Below are positions 1-8,328 of a stretch of 46,416 bases of DNA, in pieces. The DNA is taken from the NCBI GenBank assembly GCA_030526155.1, contig JAUNDI010000018.1, forward strand, positions 1 through 46,416, read 5' to 3'. The position numbers and the translations under genes were made by a program. This DNA comes from Bacteroidia bacterium. GTDB lineage: Bacteria; Bacteroidota; Bacteroidia; Bacteroidales; Marinilabiliaceae. A model generated the notes under the pieces. That model was not told the origin of the DNA. It saw only the letters and a list, made by a program, of their open reading frames with translations, and made no database searches. Within the stretch, counting starts at the first letter, position 1, and each line of letters begins with the position of its first letter.

Positions 1-53
1 TTTTTTTATGTATAATCTTCAAAAATTGCGAGCAACAAGGCACTTGCCTATAA

Positions 54-90
54 GAAAAAGCCCTGCATCGTTATCTCAACGAGGCAGGAC
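54..90 (-). terminator. Rho-independent terminator of the outer-membrane barrel gene
   Basis: Read on the minus strand, a 7-bp stem (GTCCTGC with GCAGGGC, one G-U pair) encloses an inner CGTT/AACG stem and is followed by a run of five T. It lies about 45 bases past the stop codon of the minus-strand barrel gene and probably ends its transcript. Confidence 0.8.
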
Positions 91-133
91 TTGCGCTATA
101 TTATCTGCATTCTGTAATTTGTGAAAGGGAATG

Positions 134-3058
134 TTAATGCATTGGTGGTGGGCCCATCATCATCATTCTTGGGCGGCCACCCTTATCCTTGCCTCCTGTT
201 GGAGGAGCAAAAGGATTGGTAGGCTTATCACCTATTGTCTTGAACTTATAGGTGAATGTCAACATCGCATATTGTCTAAGAACGTCTGTTGTAGTAACCG
301 TAGTCGAGTTAGCACCAACCGACTTAGATACACTCTGTGTATTGTCCAAAAGGTCATTAACCTTAAGCCTCAACTCCGCACGACGGTCTTTGAAGAACTT
401 AACGCCCAAAGAGGCATTCCACAATAGGTAGTTATCATCATAATCCTTACCACGACCGCTCGAATACTGGTGCGAGATATTATTTGAGAATACTATGCGA
501 TTGTTAAACCAAAGACAAGTAAGGTCTGCTCCTAATCTATGGCTGTATACATTCACATCTACACTATTCTCCTTATTCGAACTCTGCATAGAGTAGCCAC
601 CATTGTAGCTAATAGTAAAGTCAACATTCTCAGAGATATTTGACGCTAATGTAGTACCAAAGGTTAAGCTAGTATTCTTTGTCGTAATCTCTTCATCGTT
701 ATACTTTGATGGCGACTTAGAGAAGTTTCCTCCCAACGAGAGGTTACCTGTACTCTTGAGGAATGTAATAGGTGTAGTAAGAGTAACGTTTACACGACCC
801 GAGAAGTACCCATCCATATTAATCGGACGAGTAAGTGAAGTATTAATAGGAATAGTAATAATACGCTCCTCAAGCCCCTTGTCGCCACGTACTAATGCCT
901 TTATCTGTCGCTCCTCTGTCTCACTTTGCGTTACCTCATTGGTGATGTAATCTGTAGCAAAGTTCAAACCAGCCATTACAAAGATACCTCTAGATGTCTC
1001 CGAGTTGTTTCTCGCCATAAAGAGGTTCATATTATGGCTATATTGCTGACTCAAATCTTTATTACCTGTGGAGTACGACATAAGGTTACTTACATCTACT
1101 ACCTCTTGCAACTGATTGATGCTAGGAGCAGAGGTGCTAGTACGGTAGTCAAATCTACCATGCATCTGCATACCGTTTTGCAAGCTAACACGAACAGATG
1201 GCAAAATACTATTGTATGATGTCGATGTCTTTAACTCATATGGATAATCTTGGTCTGTCTCAAGAATAGAGTGCTGATAGTCAAGGCTAATAGTAGCATT
1301 GAATGTCTTACCCTTAAAGATATTCCATCCTAAACCAGCATTGTGCTGTGTATATGTACTCTCTTTCTTATTTGACAATGTAGGAGAGAACTTATAGTTC
1401 CTAAAATCAGATTGGCTATCTACCGAAATAGTATCAGCATTTACTTGCTTATCTGAATTGTTGATACGAATGCTAGGGCTATAGTTAATCTGAAGGGCCA
1501 TATTCTCACCGAAAGGCTCTGTATACATCACAGTACCATTGAATGAGTTGTTCTTTGTCTCATTGTCAGATAAGTTGGCTGTCTTCATATTGAAGGCGTT
1601 TGTCTTATCCTCGTACTTATTTGTCATACGAGAGGTATTATCCGAGTTATTCATCGAGATAGAGAAGCCACCTCTTACAGTAAGTGTACGTCTTGGCAAA
1701 GAGAACTTATGACGCCACATAATATTACCCGAACCTGTTACTCCATCCGACTCTCCTTCTGAGTACTGTATACGACTCTGCCATGAAGCCTTCTCTAACG
1801 CCTCCTCAATAGTCTTCGCATACTTAGTATCGTTATATGAGTCAGAGTTCGACTCGCTGCTCTGCCATGTAAAACGTGGTGTAAGAATAATACTATTATT
1901 CTCATTAATTGTCCAATTAAGACGAAGTGTAGCTCTGTTGTTCAACGAACGCGACTCACCATTGCTACTTGAGAACTCAAAGTGTGTAGTATCTACACCA
2001 AGCTTTGCAAAGTACTCCTCCTCAGATATCGTCTCCGAGATATTCTTACGGTTATCATGGCTATAACTGAACTCAATCTTAATCTTATCCTTCTTGTCCA
2101 AGCTATAATTCACACCAAGGCTTCCTGTGCGGTTCTTACCACCATTGGAATTCCAGCCTCCTCTACCGCCCATCATCATGCCTCTACCGCCACCGCCGTT
2201 AGACATCATGCTAGACATATCCTCAAATGAGAAGTTCTGTTGGTTAATATTATTAAGCATACCGATAAGCGAGATACGATGGTCTCCACGGAAGTAATTC
2301 ATATTACCGCCTAGCTCATATCTGTCATCTGTACCATAACCTGCGTAGACACGACCAAAACGGCCCGACTTAATACCCATCTTTGTGAGGATATTAATTG
2401 TGCGCTCATCATTACCATCAGAGAATCCTGTGAACTCTGCTTGGTCACTCTGCTTGTCATATACCTCAATCTTAGATACCATATCTGCCGATATAGTTCT
2501 AAGGGCTGTCATAGGATCATCTCCAAAGAACTCTTTACCATCAACAAGTACCTTCTTTACAGTCTCACCGCCATTCTTCACCTGGCCGCCCTCTACCTGC
2601 ATACCTGGCATCTTCTTGATGAGGTCCTCTGTTGTAGCATCAGGATTAACCTTAAAGGCATCAGCATTAAAGACTGTTGTGTCGCCTCTCTGCTCCTGAC
2701 GAGCTAGAACGCCTGTTACCTTTACCTCGTCGAGTTTCTTGTTTTCGTTTTTGAGCTTAATAGTGCCAAGGTTAATATCACTGCCATTTACCTCGATAGT
2801 CTTCTCAAATGGCACATAACCTACATATGCCACCTTTACAGTCCACTTTCCGTTCTCTACCTTAACACGGAACTTACCATCTATATCGGTACCCACACCG
2901 ATAGACTTACCACCCGCAGCAGGAGTGAATGCTGCTTGTGCTCCTGGTAAACCTTGACCATCCGCACGGTCAATAACAGTACCCGAGACGTAAGCCTGAG
3001 CAAATGAGCTGACAACCGCAGTCACCATTGCTAAAACTAATAACGCTATCCTTATCAT
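134..3058 (-). CDS. TonB-dependent receptor-like outer-membrane beta-barrel protein with Met/His-rich tail
   Basis: A 974-residue outer-membrane protein. A signal peptide (about residues 1-22, ending SSFAQA) is followed by a carboxypeptidase-regulatory-like beta-sandwich (about 23-100), a plug-like domain (about 110-230, with KKMPGMQVEGG and VLVDGKEFFGDDP) and a long beta-barrel rich in aromatic, Asn and Ser strands. This matches the Bacteroidetes family often named outer membrane beta-barrel protein, related to SusC-type and other TonB-linked receptors. The substrate cannot be told: there is no SusD-like partner beside it. Two oddities: a Gly/Met-rich loop near residues 280-305 (GGGGRGMMMGGRGG), and a tail of about 34 residues after the last predicted strand (LTFTYKFK) that ends MMMMGPPPMH, whereas barrels of this kind usually stop at the last strand. 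It is a single gene with its own promoter and terminator. Confidence 0.85.
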   Translation of the reverse strand: MIRIALLVLAMVTAVVSSFAQAYVSGTVIDRADGQGLPGAQAAFTPAAGGKSIGVGTDIDGKFRVKVENGKWTVKVAYVGYVPFEKTIEVNGSDINLGTIKLKNENKKLDEVKVTGVLARQEQRGDTTVFNADAFKVNPDATTEDLIKKMPGMQVEGGQVKNGGETVKKVLVDGKEFFGDDPMTALRTISADMVSKIEVYDKQSDQAEFTGFSDGNDERTINILTKMGIKSGRFGRVYAGYGTDDRYELGGNMNYFRGDHRISLIGMLNNINQQNFSFEDMSSMMSNGGGGRGMMMGGRGGWNSNGGKNRTGSLGVNYSLDKKDKIKIEFSYSHDNRKNISETISEEEYFAKLGVDTTHFEFSSSNGESRSLNNRATLRLNWTINENNSIILTPRFTWQSSESNSDSYNDTKYAKTIEEALEKASWQSRIQYSEGESDGVTGSGNIMWRHKFSLPRRTLTVRGGFSISMNNSDNTSRMTNKYEDKTNAFNMKTANLSDNETKNNSFNGTVMYTEPFGENMALQINYSPSIRINNSDKQVNADTISVDSQSDFRNYKFSPTLSNKKESTYTQHNAGLGWNIFKGKTFNATISLDYQHSILETDQDYPYELKTSTSYNSILPSVRVSLQNGMQMHGRFDYRTSTSAPSINQLQEVVDVSNLMSYSTGNKDLSQQYSHNMNLFMARNNSETSRGIFVMAGLNFATDYITNEVTQSETEERQIKALVRGDKGLEERIITIPINTSLTRPINMDGYFSGRVNVTLTTPITFLKSTGNLSLGGNFSKSPSKYNDEEITTKNTSLTFGTTLASNISENVDFTISYNGGYSMQSSNKENSVDVNVYSHRLGADLTCLWFNNRIVFSNNISHQYSSGRGKDYDDNYLLWNASLGVKFFKDRRAELRLKVNDLLDNTQSVSKSVGANSTTVTTTDVLRQYAMLTFTYKFKTIGDKPTNPFAPPTGGKDKGGRPRMMMMGPPPMH

Positions 3059-3092
3059 GTCTACTGTGTTTTTGTATTCTTTTTTCTAAAAG

Positions 3093-3100
3093 CAAAGTTA
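3093..3100 (-). promoter_or_regulatory. Bacteroidetes -7 promoter box for the barrel gene
   Basis: On the minus strand the sequence reads TAACTTTG followed by C, a perfect TAnnTTTG box, 35 bases upstream of the ATG. No TTG was found at the ideal 19-21 base spacing; the nearest is about 24 bases upstream. Confidence 0.6.
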
Positions 3101-3196
3101 ATACACCTACACCTAGCTAAAAAACAATATCTACAAACACCCCCCAATTATCGACAAACCCCAACAATCATCCCTCTCCACCAAGATATATTACGA

Positions 3197-3238
3197 TAAA
3201 ACTGCCTAAATTACCGACGAATCGGCAACTTAGGCAGT
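3197..3238 (-). terminator. Terminator of the T9SS-related minus-strand operon
   Basis: A perfect 9-bp stem (ACTGCCTAA with TTAGGCAGT) contains an inner CCGA/TCGG hairpin. On the minus strand it is followed by four T. It sits 24 bases after the stop of the last gene of the operon and before the promoter of the barrel gene. Confidence 0.75.
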
Positions 3239-3262
3239 CTCGCTTATCTATTATTCAACAAC

Positions 3263-4267
3263 TTATTTCTTCTTCACAGGTGCTGGCGTCCCTTTCTTAG
3301 GTGCCTGCTTAGCTGTAATGTTATACTTGTACTTTGGTACACCGCCAATAGGTACAGAGTAGAATGGAAGTAGTTCACCATATTGGTTTTCTATATAGAA
3401 TACCACATTATTATTCTTCAATGGCTTCGCCTTCGATTTTATCATCTGAATATCCCATGATGTACCTCTCTCTCCATCATCAATCTTCAATGTACTAGAT
3501 ACCCACTCATCGTCACCTGATACCTTTAGCGGTATACCATTCTTTGTAGTAGAGATAACACGGATAATTCCATCTGAATCCCAATCAAAGTTTGACTGCT
3601 TAATAGATATCACACTCTTATCAATAAATGGATATATATGACTTATCTGATCTGCAGTGTCATAAAGACGGAACTTATACTTAAAGTAGAATGCAAAACC
3701 TCCCTCTACTGCAATATTATCATCAGTCTTGCTCGAGAGGAATAGCTTATACATATTTCCATCATCACCTGTCAATCCCTCAATTGTAATCTTAAATATT
3801 CTACCTCCAAACTCAGGGAGCAACTCTCCTTCTGAGGGGTTAAACGGACCGAATGTATACCATTTGTCATCATATTGTGCATCCGCTCCAAAGACCTTTT
3901 GAGCCAATTGTGTGCCAGAGTCAAAATCTCCATCTATATTACAACGTTGAGCATCCTTATTACTACATGCCCCTACACCGCCATATATAGATATGCGGGT
4001 CTTTGAGTCCCAATTGCCATTCTGCTCATCATGCTTGCCTCCACAATCAGGGTCAAATACACGTATATATATAGGCTTACTATGCTCTGTAGGCACCGCA
4101 AAGAATATTACCTGCAAACCATTATCGTCACCCCACGACGTAGATACCTTATTACTAAATGTCATAAGGTATGGGATATTCTCATCAATACCAGGTACTG
4201 GTTGCGCCTTCGTCATAATTGTGATTGTAAATAACAATGCAATCACCCCAAATATCTTCCTATTCAT
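3263..4267 (-). CDS. Secreted protein of unknown function, last gene of the T9SS-related operon
   Basis: This 334-residue protein is not recognised. It has a clear Sec signal peptide (MNRKIFGVIALLFTITIMTKAQ). The mature part is rich in beta-strand-like segments (VIFFAVPTEHSKPIYIRVFDP, FAFYFKYKFRLYDTAD), with Cys residues near 75, 97 and 104 that could form disulphides, and ends in a short Pro/Lys tail (KKGTPAPVKKK). There is no lipobox, sorting domain or catalytic motif. It is the fourth gene of a minus-strand run that starts with a type B T9SS cargo and a PorP/SprF barrel, 81 bases after the third gene. That context suggests a periplasmic or surface role with this secretion module; that is inference only. 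The 81-base gap may hold its own promoter, but no good -7 box was found. Confidence 0.75.
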   Translation of the reverse strand: MNRKIFGVIALLFTITIMTKAQPVPGIDENIPYLMTFSNKVSTSWGDDNGLQVIFFAVPTEHSKPIYIRVFDPDCGGKHDEQNGNWDSKTRISIYGGVGACSNKDAQRCNIDGDFDSGTQLAQKVFGADAQYDDKWYTFGPFNPSEGELLPEFGGRIFKITIEGLTGDDGNMYKLFLSSKTDDNIAVEGGFAFYFKYKFRLYDTADQISHIYPFIDKSVISIKQSNFDWDSDGIIRVISTTKNGIPLKVSGDDEWVSSTLKIDDGERGTSWDIQMIKSKAKPLKNNNVVFYIENQYGELLPFYSVPIGGVPKYKYNITAKQAPKKGTPAPVKKK

Positions 4268-4348
4268 CTATCTATGTTTTCCTTGTGTATGTACAAATAG
4301 TGTACCAAAATTCTCACTCTTCTACGAACAAAACACTATATGGTTATT

Positions 4349-5728
4349 CTATTCTACCTCTACCATAATATAAGTAGCAACTCTTGCCTTAGAGTCGGCA
4401 GTTGACATTGTTCCGCACTCTACCTTATATGTTCCAGGCTTATCAAATGATAGCTTCGCTTGCTTGCCCTTTAGCTTCGTACCATTACTAATACTCCAAT
4501 AGAAGCTCTTTGGAGCAAAGGATGTTATAGCCGACGCATCAACATCAAATACCACCTCTTCTCCCGCCTTTATTATTTCAGGTGCCGTTATCAGTAGTTG
4601 CTCTTTCCTTACTAAATTAAGACTATACTCTGCAATATTAAACAACTCTTCCCCAGATACCTTATCAAGTACGCCTAATTGAATATCATAATCTCCCTCA
4701 ATCGCAAAACAATGGTCTACCTCAAGCCCCATCTCTACACCGCCATCAGAGAATGACCACTTAAAATCATATTGCTCCGCATCATAATACTGAGCACTCT
4801 CTTCTGTAAATGTGTAGCAGAAGTTATCCTCTTCATACTCTTCCGCATTTGGAAATTCAGGGAAATCTTCCACAAAATAGTATATCTTATCCTTACCTTG
4901 TCGATTACTTGTTAAGAAGCCCCACTTCTCGTCGTCTGATAAAAATAGTCCATAATCATCGCCCTTAGAGTTAATGCCGGTCTCCACTCTTTTGGGCTTA
5001 CTAAATCCCTTATCTGTCTTATAGGTATAGTACAAATCAAGACGATTGCTACCCTCATGTCCATTAGAGGCAAAGAATATCTTTCCTGAGGAATGGATAT
5101 ACGGACTAGTCTCTGCTCCCTTAGTATTTATCTCTGCTCCCATGTTAATTGGTTGCGACCAACCGCTACCTTTGCGCTCACACCAATATAGGTCAGACGA
5201 ACCCTTGCCGCCTTTCCTATCAGAGGCAAATACCATATAACTACCATCTGGGGCAATGCTCATATATGCATTATTAGACATATCCTCATGCTTGAGAGAT
5301 ACCTTACCATCCATAGCTGTAGCATCTGAATAACTCTTAATGCCCAACACTCGTCCTCTTCTCGACTCAACACCCTCATTATTCTCTGTTACATATATCT
5401 TCCCCGACTTATCAAATGCAATAGCTACTTGATTGAGTTTCTTACTCGCATTCGTGAGATATAGCTCCGTCGCCCCCTTTGGTCTCCTATTCTTTAGTGG
5501 TACCCTATAGATATGATAGAGGTCTTTCCCTCCCTCGTCAATATATCTCACCAAATAACTATTACTCATATTAGAAGAGAAATAGAGCATAGAGTCAACA
5601 ACAACAGGATTAATAAGTGTGCGTCCAGACATATAATCTAATGGCACAACTTTCATTATCTGTGCATATCCACTCTCTGATATAAGCCCAAAGGCCAACG
5701 TTATTATTGTAAATATTACGCTTCTCAT
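4349..5728 (-). CDS. PD40 beta-propeller and PKD-domain protein linked to T9SS
   Basis: A 459-residue exported protein. After a signal peptide (ending ESGYAQ) comes a WD40-like/PD40 propeller (about 25-295) with repeated blade motifs such as MSIAPDGSYMVFASDRKGG, SPYIHSSGKIFFASNG and FLSDDEKWGFLTSNRQGK. Two PKD or Ig-like domains follow (about 310-375, FKWSFSDGG...EGDYDIQLGV; and 375-459, FYWSISNG...KPGTYKVECG). Propeller proteins of this kind accompany PorP/SprF barrels; PorE and its relatives also carry TPR and OmpA-like peptidoglycan-binding domains, but none is present here. The ATG at 5728 was chosen over a GTG one codon upstream. It starts 10 bases after porP/sprF. Probably a periplasmic or surface accessory of the type IX module; function inferred from context. 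Confidence 0.75.
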   Translation of the reverse strand: MRSVIFTIITLAFGLISESGYAQIMKVVPLDYMSGRTLINPVVVDSMLYFSSNMSNSYLVRYIDEGGKDLYHIYRVPLKNRRPKGATELYLTNASKKLNQVAIAFDKSGKIYVTENNEGVESRRGRVLGIKSYSDATAMDGKVSLKHEDMSNNAYMSIAPDGSYMVFASDRKGGKGSSDLYWCERKGSGWSQPINMGAEINTKGAETSPYIHSSGKIFFASNGHEGSNRLDLYYTYKTDKGFSKPKRVETGINSKGDDYGLFLSDDEKWGFLTSNRQGKDKIYYFVEDFPEFPNAEEYEEDNFCYTFTEESAQYYDAEQYDFKWSFSDGGVEMGLEVDHCFAIEGDYDIQLGVLDKVSGEELFNIAEYSLNLVRKEQLLITAPEIIKAGEEVVFDVDASAITSFAPKSFYWSISNGTKLKGKQAKLSFDKPGTYKVECGTMSTADSKARVATYIMVEVE

Positions 5729-5738
5729 CACTCAACGA

Positions 5739-6665
5739 TTAAAAGAACCTAGGACCTACATTTCTCACTCTATATACGAAGTCAAACGAGATACTTATCT
5801 CATGACTTCCTGAATTATACCCACTAAAATCTCCCGTAGTACGTTCGTAGGTATATGCTACCTTCAACTGTGGCACCTGCTTTGGTCTAATGGATAAGCC
5901 TCCTAACATAACACCCGAAGTGCGATATCCTAGCTCTAAATAGAGCATCTGTTGCCAACCAGGGGTAAGTGTTATATCTACATCAGTAGTGCTCTTTGTC
6001 TTTTGGAACATAACGCTAGGTTGTAGTGTGAAATCCTCTCCCATCTCCCACTCGTAGCCTCCAGTAACATAATATGTCGCATCTCCTGGCGCAAACTCTG
6101 CATCCTTATCAAATGCATCTGATACAATGAGCGATTGTACACTAGCTCCTACAAAGAACTGATCACCATATAACGCAATACCAACACCTATCGTAGGTGA
6201 GGTCTTAGTCTCATTCTCCGCGAAGACATCATCGACCTTATCCCAATCATATGTATCAAGGGCACTCCAGTCGGTCTTTATCATGCTAAAGCCTGGTTGC
6301 AATGCAAATGCAAGTACATTGCCTTTATATCCTATATCCATCCTATAGGCTATAGCGGCTTGCACACTAGTAGTAGATGTCTCTAATATCTTTTGGTTAA
6401 CCGCCATCAGACCCACAGCTAGGCTATTATTCTTAAGTGGCGTATGTGTAGAGAAGAGTATACTAGTCGGACTATTCTCTACTCCCACCCATTGCTTTCT
6501 ATAGCTTGCAAAGGCGGTCAATCCTACTCTCGAGCCTGCAAAGGCTGGATTTATAGCATACTGGTTGTGCATGTACTGACTCATCAGCGCATCTTGCTGT
6601 GCATCGGCATTGCTTATTATAGTCAACGCCCCAAATGCCATCACGATATATCTCAATATTCTCAT
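5739..6665 (-). CDS. PorP/SprF family type IX secretion membrane protein
   Basis: A 308-residue outer-membrane protein with a signal peptide (ending ISNADAQ), then the family hallmark QQDALMSQYMHNQYAINPAFAGSR, followed by alternating strands (LTAFASYRKQWVG, PTSILFSTHTPL, LAVGLMAV) and a C-terminal strand pattern (EISISFDFVYRVRNVGPRFF) typical of PorP/SprF. SprF-type proteins are needed for secretion or surface attachment of a partner T9SS cargo, often one encoded next door with a type B sorting domain. Here that partner is the gene 12 bases upstream, which has exactly such a domain. A purine-rich GGAGGGAAGAGAG precedes the ATG. Core T9SS genes (porK/L/M/N, sov) are not in this window. Confidence 0.9.
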   Translation of the reverse strand: MRILRYIVMAFGALTIISNADAQQDALMSQYMHNQYAINPAFAGSRVGLTAFASYRKQWVGVENSPTSILFSTHTPLKNNSLAVGLMAVNQKILETSTTSVQAAIAYRMDIGYKGNVLAFALQPGFSMIKTDWSALDTYDWDKVDDVFAENETKTSPTIGVGIALYGDQFFVGASVQSLIVSDAFDKDAEFAPGDATYYVTGGYEWEMGEDFTLQPSVMFQKTKSTTDVDITLTPGWQQMLYLELGYRTSGVMLGGLSIRPKQVPQLKVAYTYERTTGDFSGYNSGSHEISISFDFVYRVRNVGPRFF

Positions 6666-6677
6666 CTCTCTTCCCTC

Positions 6678-8252
6678 CTATTTTTTACTTAGTGTTCTCT
6701 TAATGGCTAACATCTGCTTATATGTCTTTCCGCCGACTTCCAATACATATACATAGTGACCATCCTCTATGCCATCGGCCGACCAGTCGTTTTTATAGTT
6801 CGTCTCTTGGTATACCATCTTACCCTTCATGTCAAAGACAGAAAATTCATTCTCCGGATATATACCTTCTAATATCAGTACATCATTAACACCGTCTCCA
6901 TTAGGACTTATTGCACTAGGCAAATGCAGACGTATAGTAGGGTTCACCACCACAACTTTCGTCACAGCACACTCCACACCATCAGTATTTACCTCATAAT
7001 ACTCTAGTGCGAATGGAGCATTAATAGTCGATGTAGCTCTACATGTATACTCGTTAGGCTCCTCTAATATCATTATACCATACTCTCCCATCAAATCAGC
7101 ATAATCTTGAGGTATCGACCACGATGTACTATTCCCCTCTGTATACCCATCTATTACAACATCAAAAGCCCTACTCTCTTTTGTTACTATAACATCTATT
7201 GTATCTTTCGCAAACTGACACACAGGGGTGCGGTCTATTACCACTATCTCTCCAGAGATGTCTTTAGGGTTACTATGGCAACCATTCACATCCCTCACAT
7301 AGGCTATGTTTATTACTGCCGCCGTAGGCTGGAATATATCAATGTCAGATTGTCCTACAGGCAGATTGTCAATTCTTCCACCATTAGTAAGCACAAGACT
7401 AAATGGAGGATATACACCCCCAAGGGTTGTTGACGACGTAAAATGTGCCGCAGGGTCATCTACTATAGAGCACACCTGAAGCTCCTCAGGGCGACCATTA
7501 GCATCAAGATTCTCAATAATACCCATAGGTGAGGGATACATAGTTACCCTAGCATTAAGCGGATTACTATTACACTCCGGACCACGTGACTGAATCAACT
7601 CAACATTTAACCTTGCTGTCTGAAGGCTCTTCAAATAATACCTATTCCCATCAGCCTCCTCTCGCTCCATAGCTACGTCAGATGTTATAGTCCAGTCATA
7701 TCTATCTCCATCTATATATTCAGCTACCAATACAGTATCAAGAGAACAAAGCCTACCCTCGCCTTGAATCATATCACATAACAATTTAGGCTCAGGATAT
7801 TTATATACATCTACCAATAGCTCATCTTTATCCTCATTATAGTAATCCATCTTAGAGTAGTCAACTCCCGTCTCATCCTCGCCAATGTATATACGCCTTA
7901 TCTCAAATTTGAACTGCTCGTGTATCTCCTTCAGTCGTGGAATATAAAGATCTAACTCTACCTCAGACTTATCTTGAGCTACTCTAGCAATGTATGATGT
8001 CTCTACACCCTCGTCACTCGGACCAAAATATACAATCTTTGAGGATGCATCATAAGGGTTCTGTACCTTTACTCTTACCTTTAGACGGGTATTTGTCTCG
8101 CATAGCTCTACAGCATGAGATACAAACTGTGCACGTAACTCATCTGTATAATTACTTGCTCTTTCTTGTGCTTTAAGATTTGTTCCTCCAAATACAAGAG
8201 ACACTATCAGTACACCTAATAGCGAAATATTTCTTCTAATAGTTAATTTCAT
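6678..8252 (-). CDS. Secreted protein with T9SS type B (gliding-motility-associated) C-terminal sorting domain
   Basis: A 524-residue secreted protein. A signal peptide (about 1-29, ending GGTNLKAQ) is followed by several beta-sandwich, Ig-like segments without recognisable catalytic residues and about ten Cys residues. The C-terminus (about 440-524) is a CHU_C/type B sorting domain: HLPSAISPNGDGVNDVLIL, then FSVFDMKGKMVYQ, then GHYVYVLEVGGKTYKQ. Type B domains direct export across the outer membrane through T9SS with a dedicated PorP/SprF partner, which is the next gene. The track start is a TTG; the ATG one codon downstream is chosen. It is much shorter than SprB-type adhesins, so it may be a filament or surface subunit rather than a giant adhesin. 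It is first in the operon; no convincing promoter was seen in the 70 bases upstream. Confidence 0.85.
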   Translation of the reverse strand: MKLTIRRNISLLGVLIVSLVFGGTNLKAQERASNYTDELRAQFVSHAVELCETNTRLKVRVKVQNPYDASSKIVYFGPSDEGVETSYIARVAQDKSEVELDLYIPRLKEIHEQFKFEIRRIYIGEDETGVDYSKMDYYNEDKDELLVDVYKYPEPKLLCDMIQGEGRLCSLDTVLVAEYIDGDRYDWTITSDVAMEREEADGNRYYLKSLQTARLNVELIQSRGPECNSNPLNARVTMYPSPMGIIENLDANGRPEELQVCSIVDDPAAHFTSSTTLGGVYPPFSLVLTNGGRIDNLPVGQSDIDIFQPTAAVINIAYVRDVNGCHSNPKDISGEIVVIDRTPVCQFAKDTIDVIVTKESRAFDVVIDGYTEGNSTSWSIPQDYADLMGEYGIMILEEPNEYTCRATSTINAPFALEYYEVNTDGVECAVTKVVVVNPTIRLHLPSAISPNGDGVNDVLILEGIYPENEFSVFDMKGKMVYQETNYKNDWSADGIEDGHYVYVLEVGGKTYKQMLAIKRTLSKK

Positions 8253-8314
8253 CAATATGGACGTTATATCGATTTTTCTACGACTACTTCCCTCATTTGT
8301 TACAAACTCTTAAT

Positions 8315-8322
8315 TACCTTTG
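8315..8322 (+). promoter_or_regulatory. -7 promoter box immediately before the glycosyltransferase start
   Basis: TACCTTTG followed by C fits TAnnTTTG. It ends six bases before the ATG at 8329, so transcription would start at about the start codon. A TTTG at 8296-8299 is only 15 bases upstream, shorter than ideal. Confidence 0.5.
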
Positions 8323-8328
8323 CCAACG

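Noticed and set aside
131-427. Plus-strand open frame with HHWWWAHHHH-like residues
   Set aside because: The His and Trp run is the reverse complement of the Met/Pro/His tail codons of the barrel gene.
4291-4305. GTAC-AAATAGT-GTAC inverted repeat before the last gene of the T9SS unit
   Set aside because: Each half is a 4-base palindrome and no promoter box overlaps it; likely chance.
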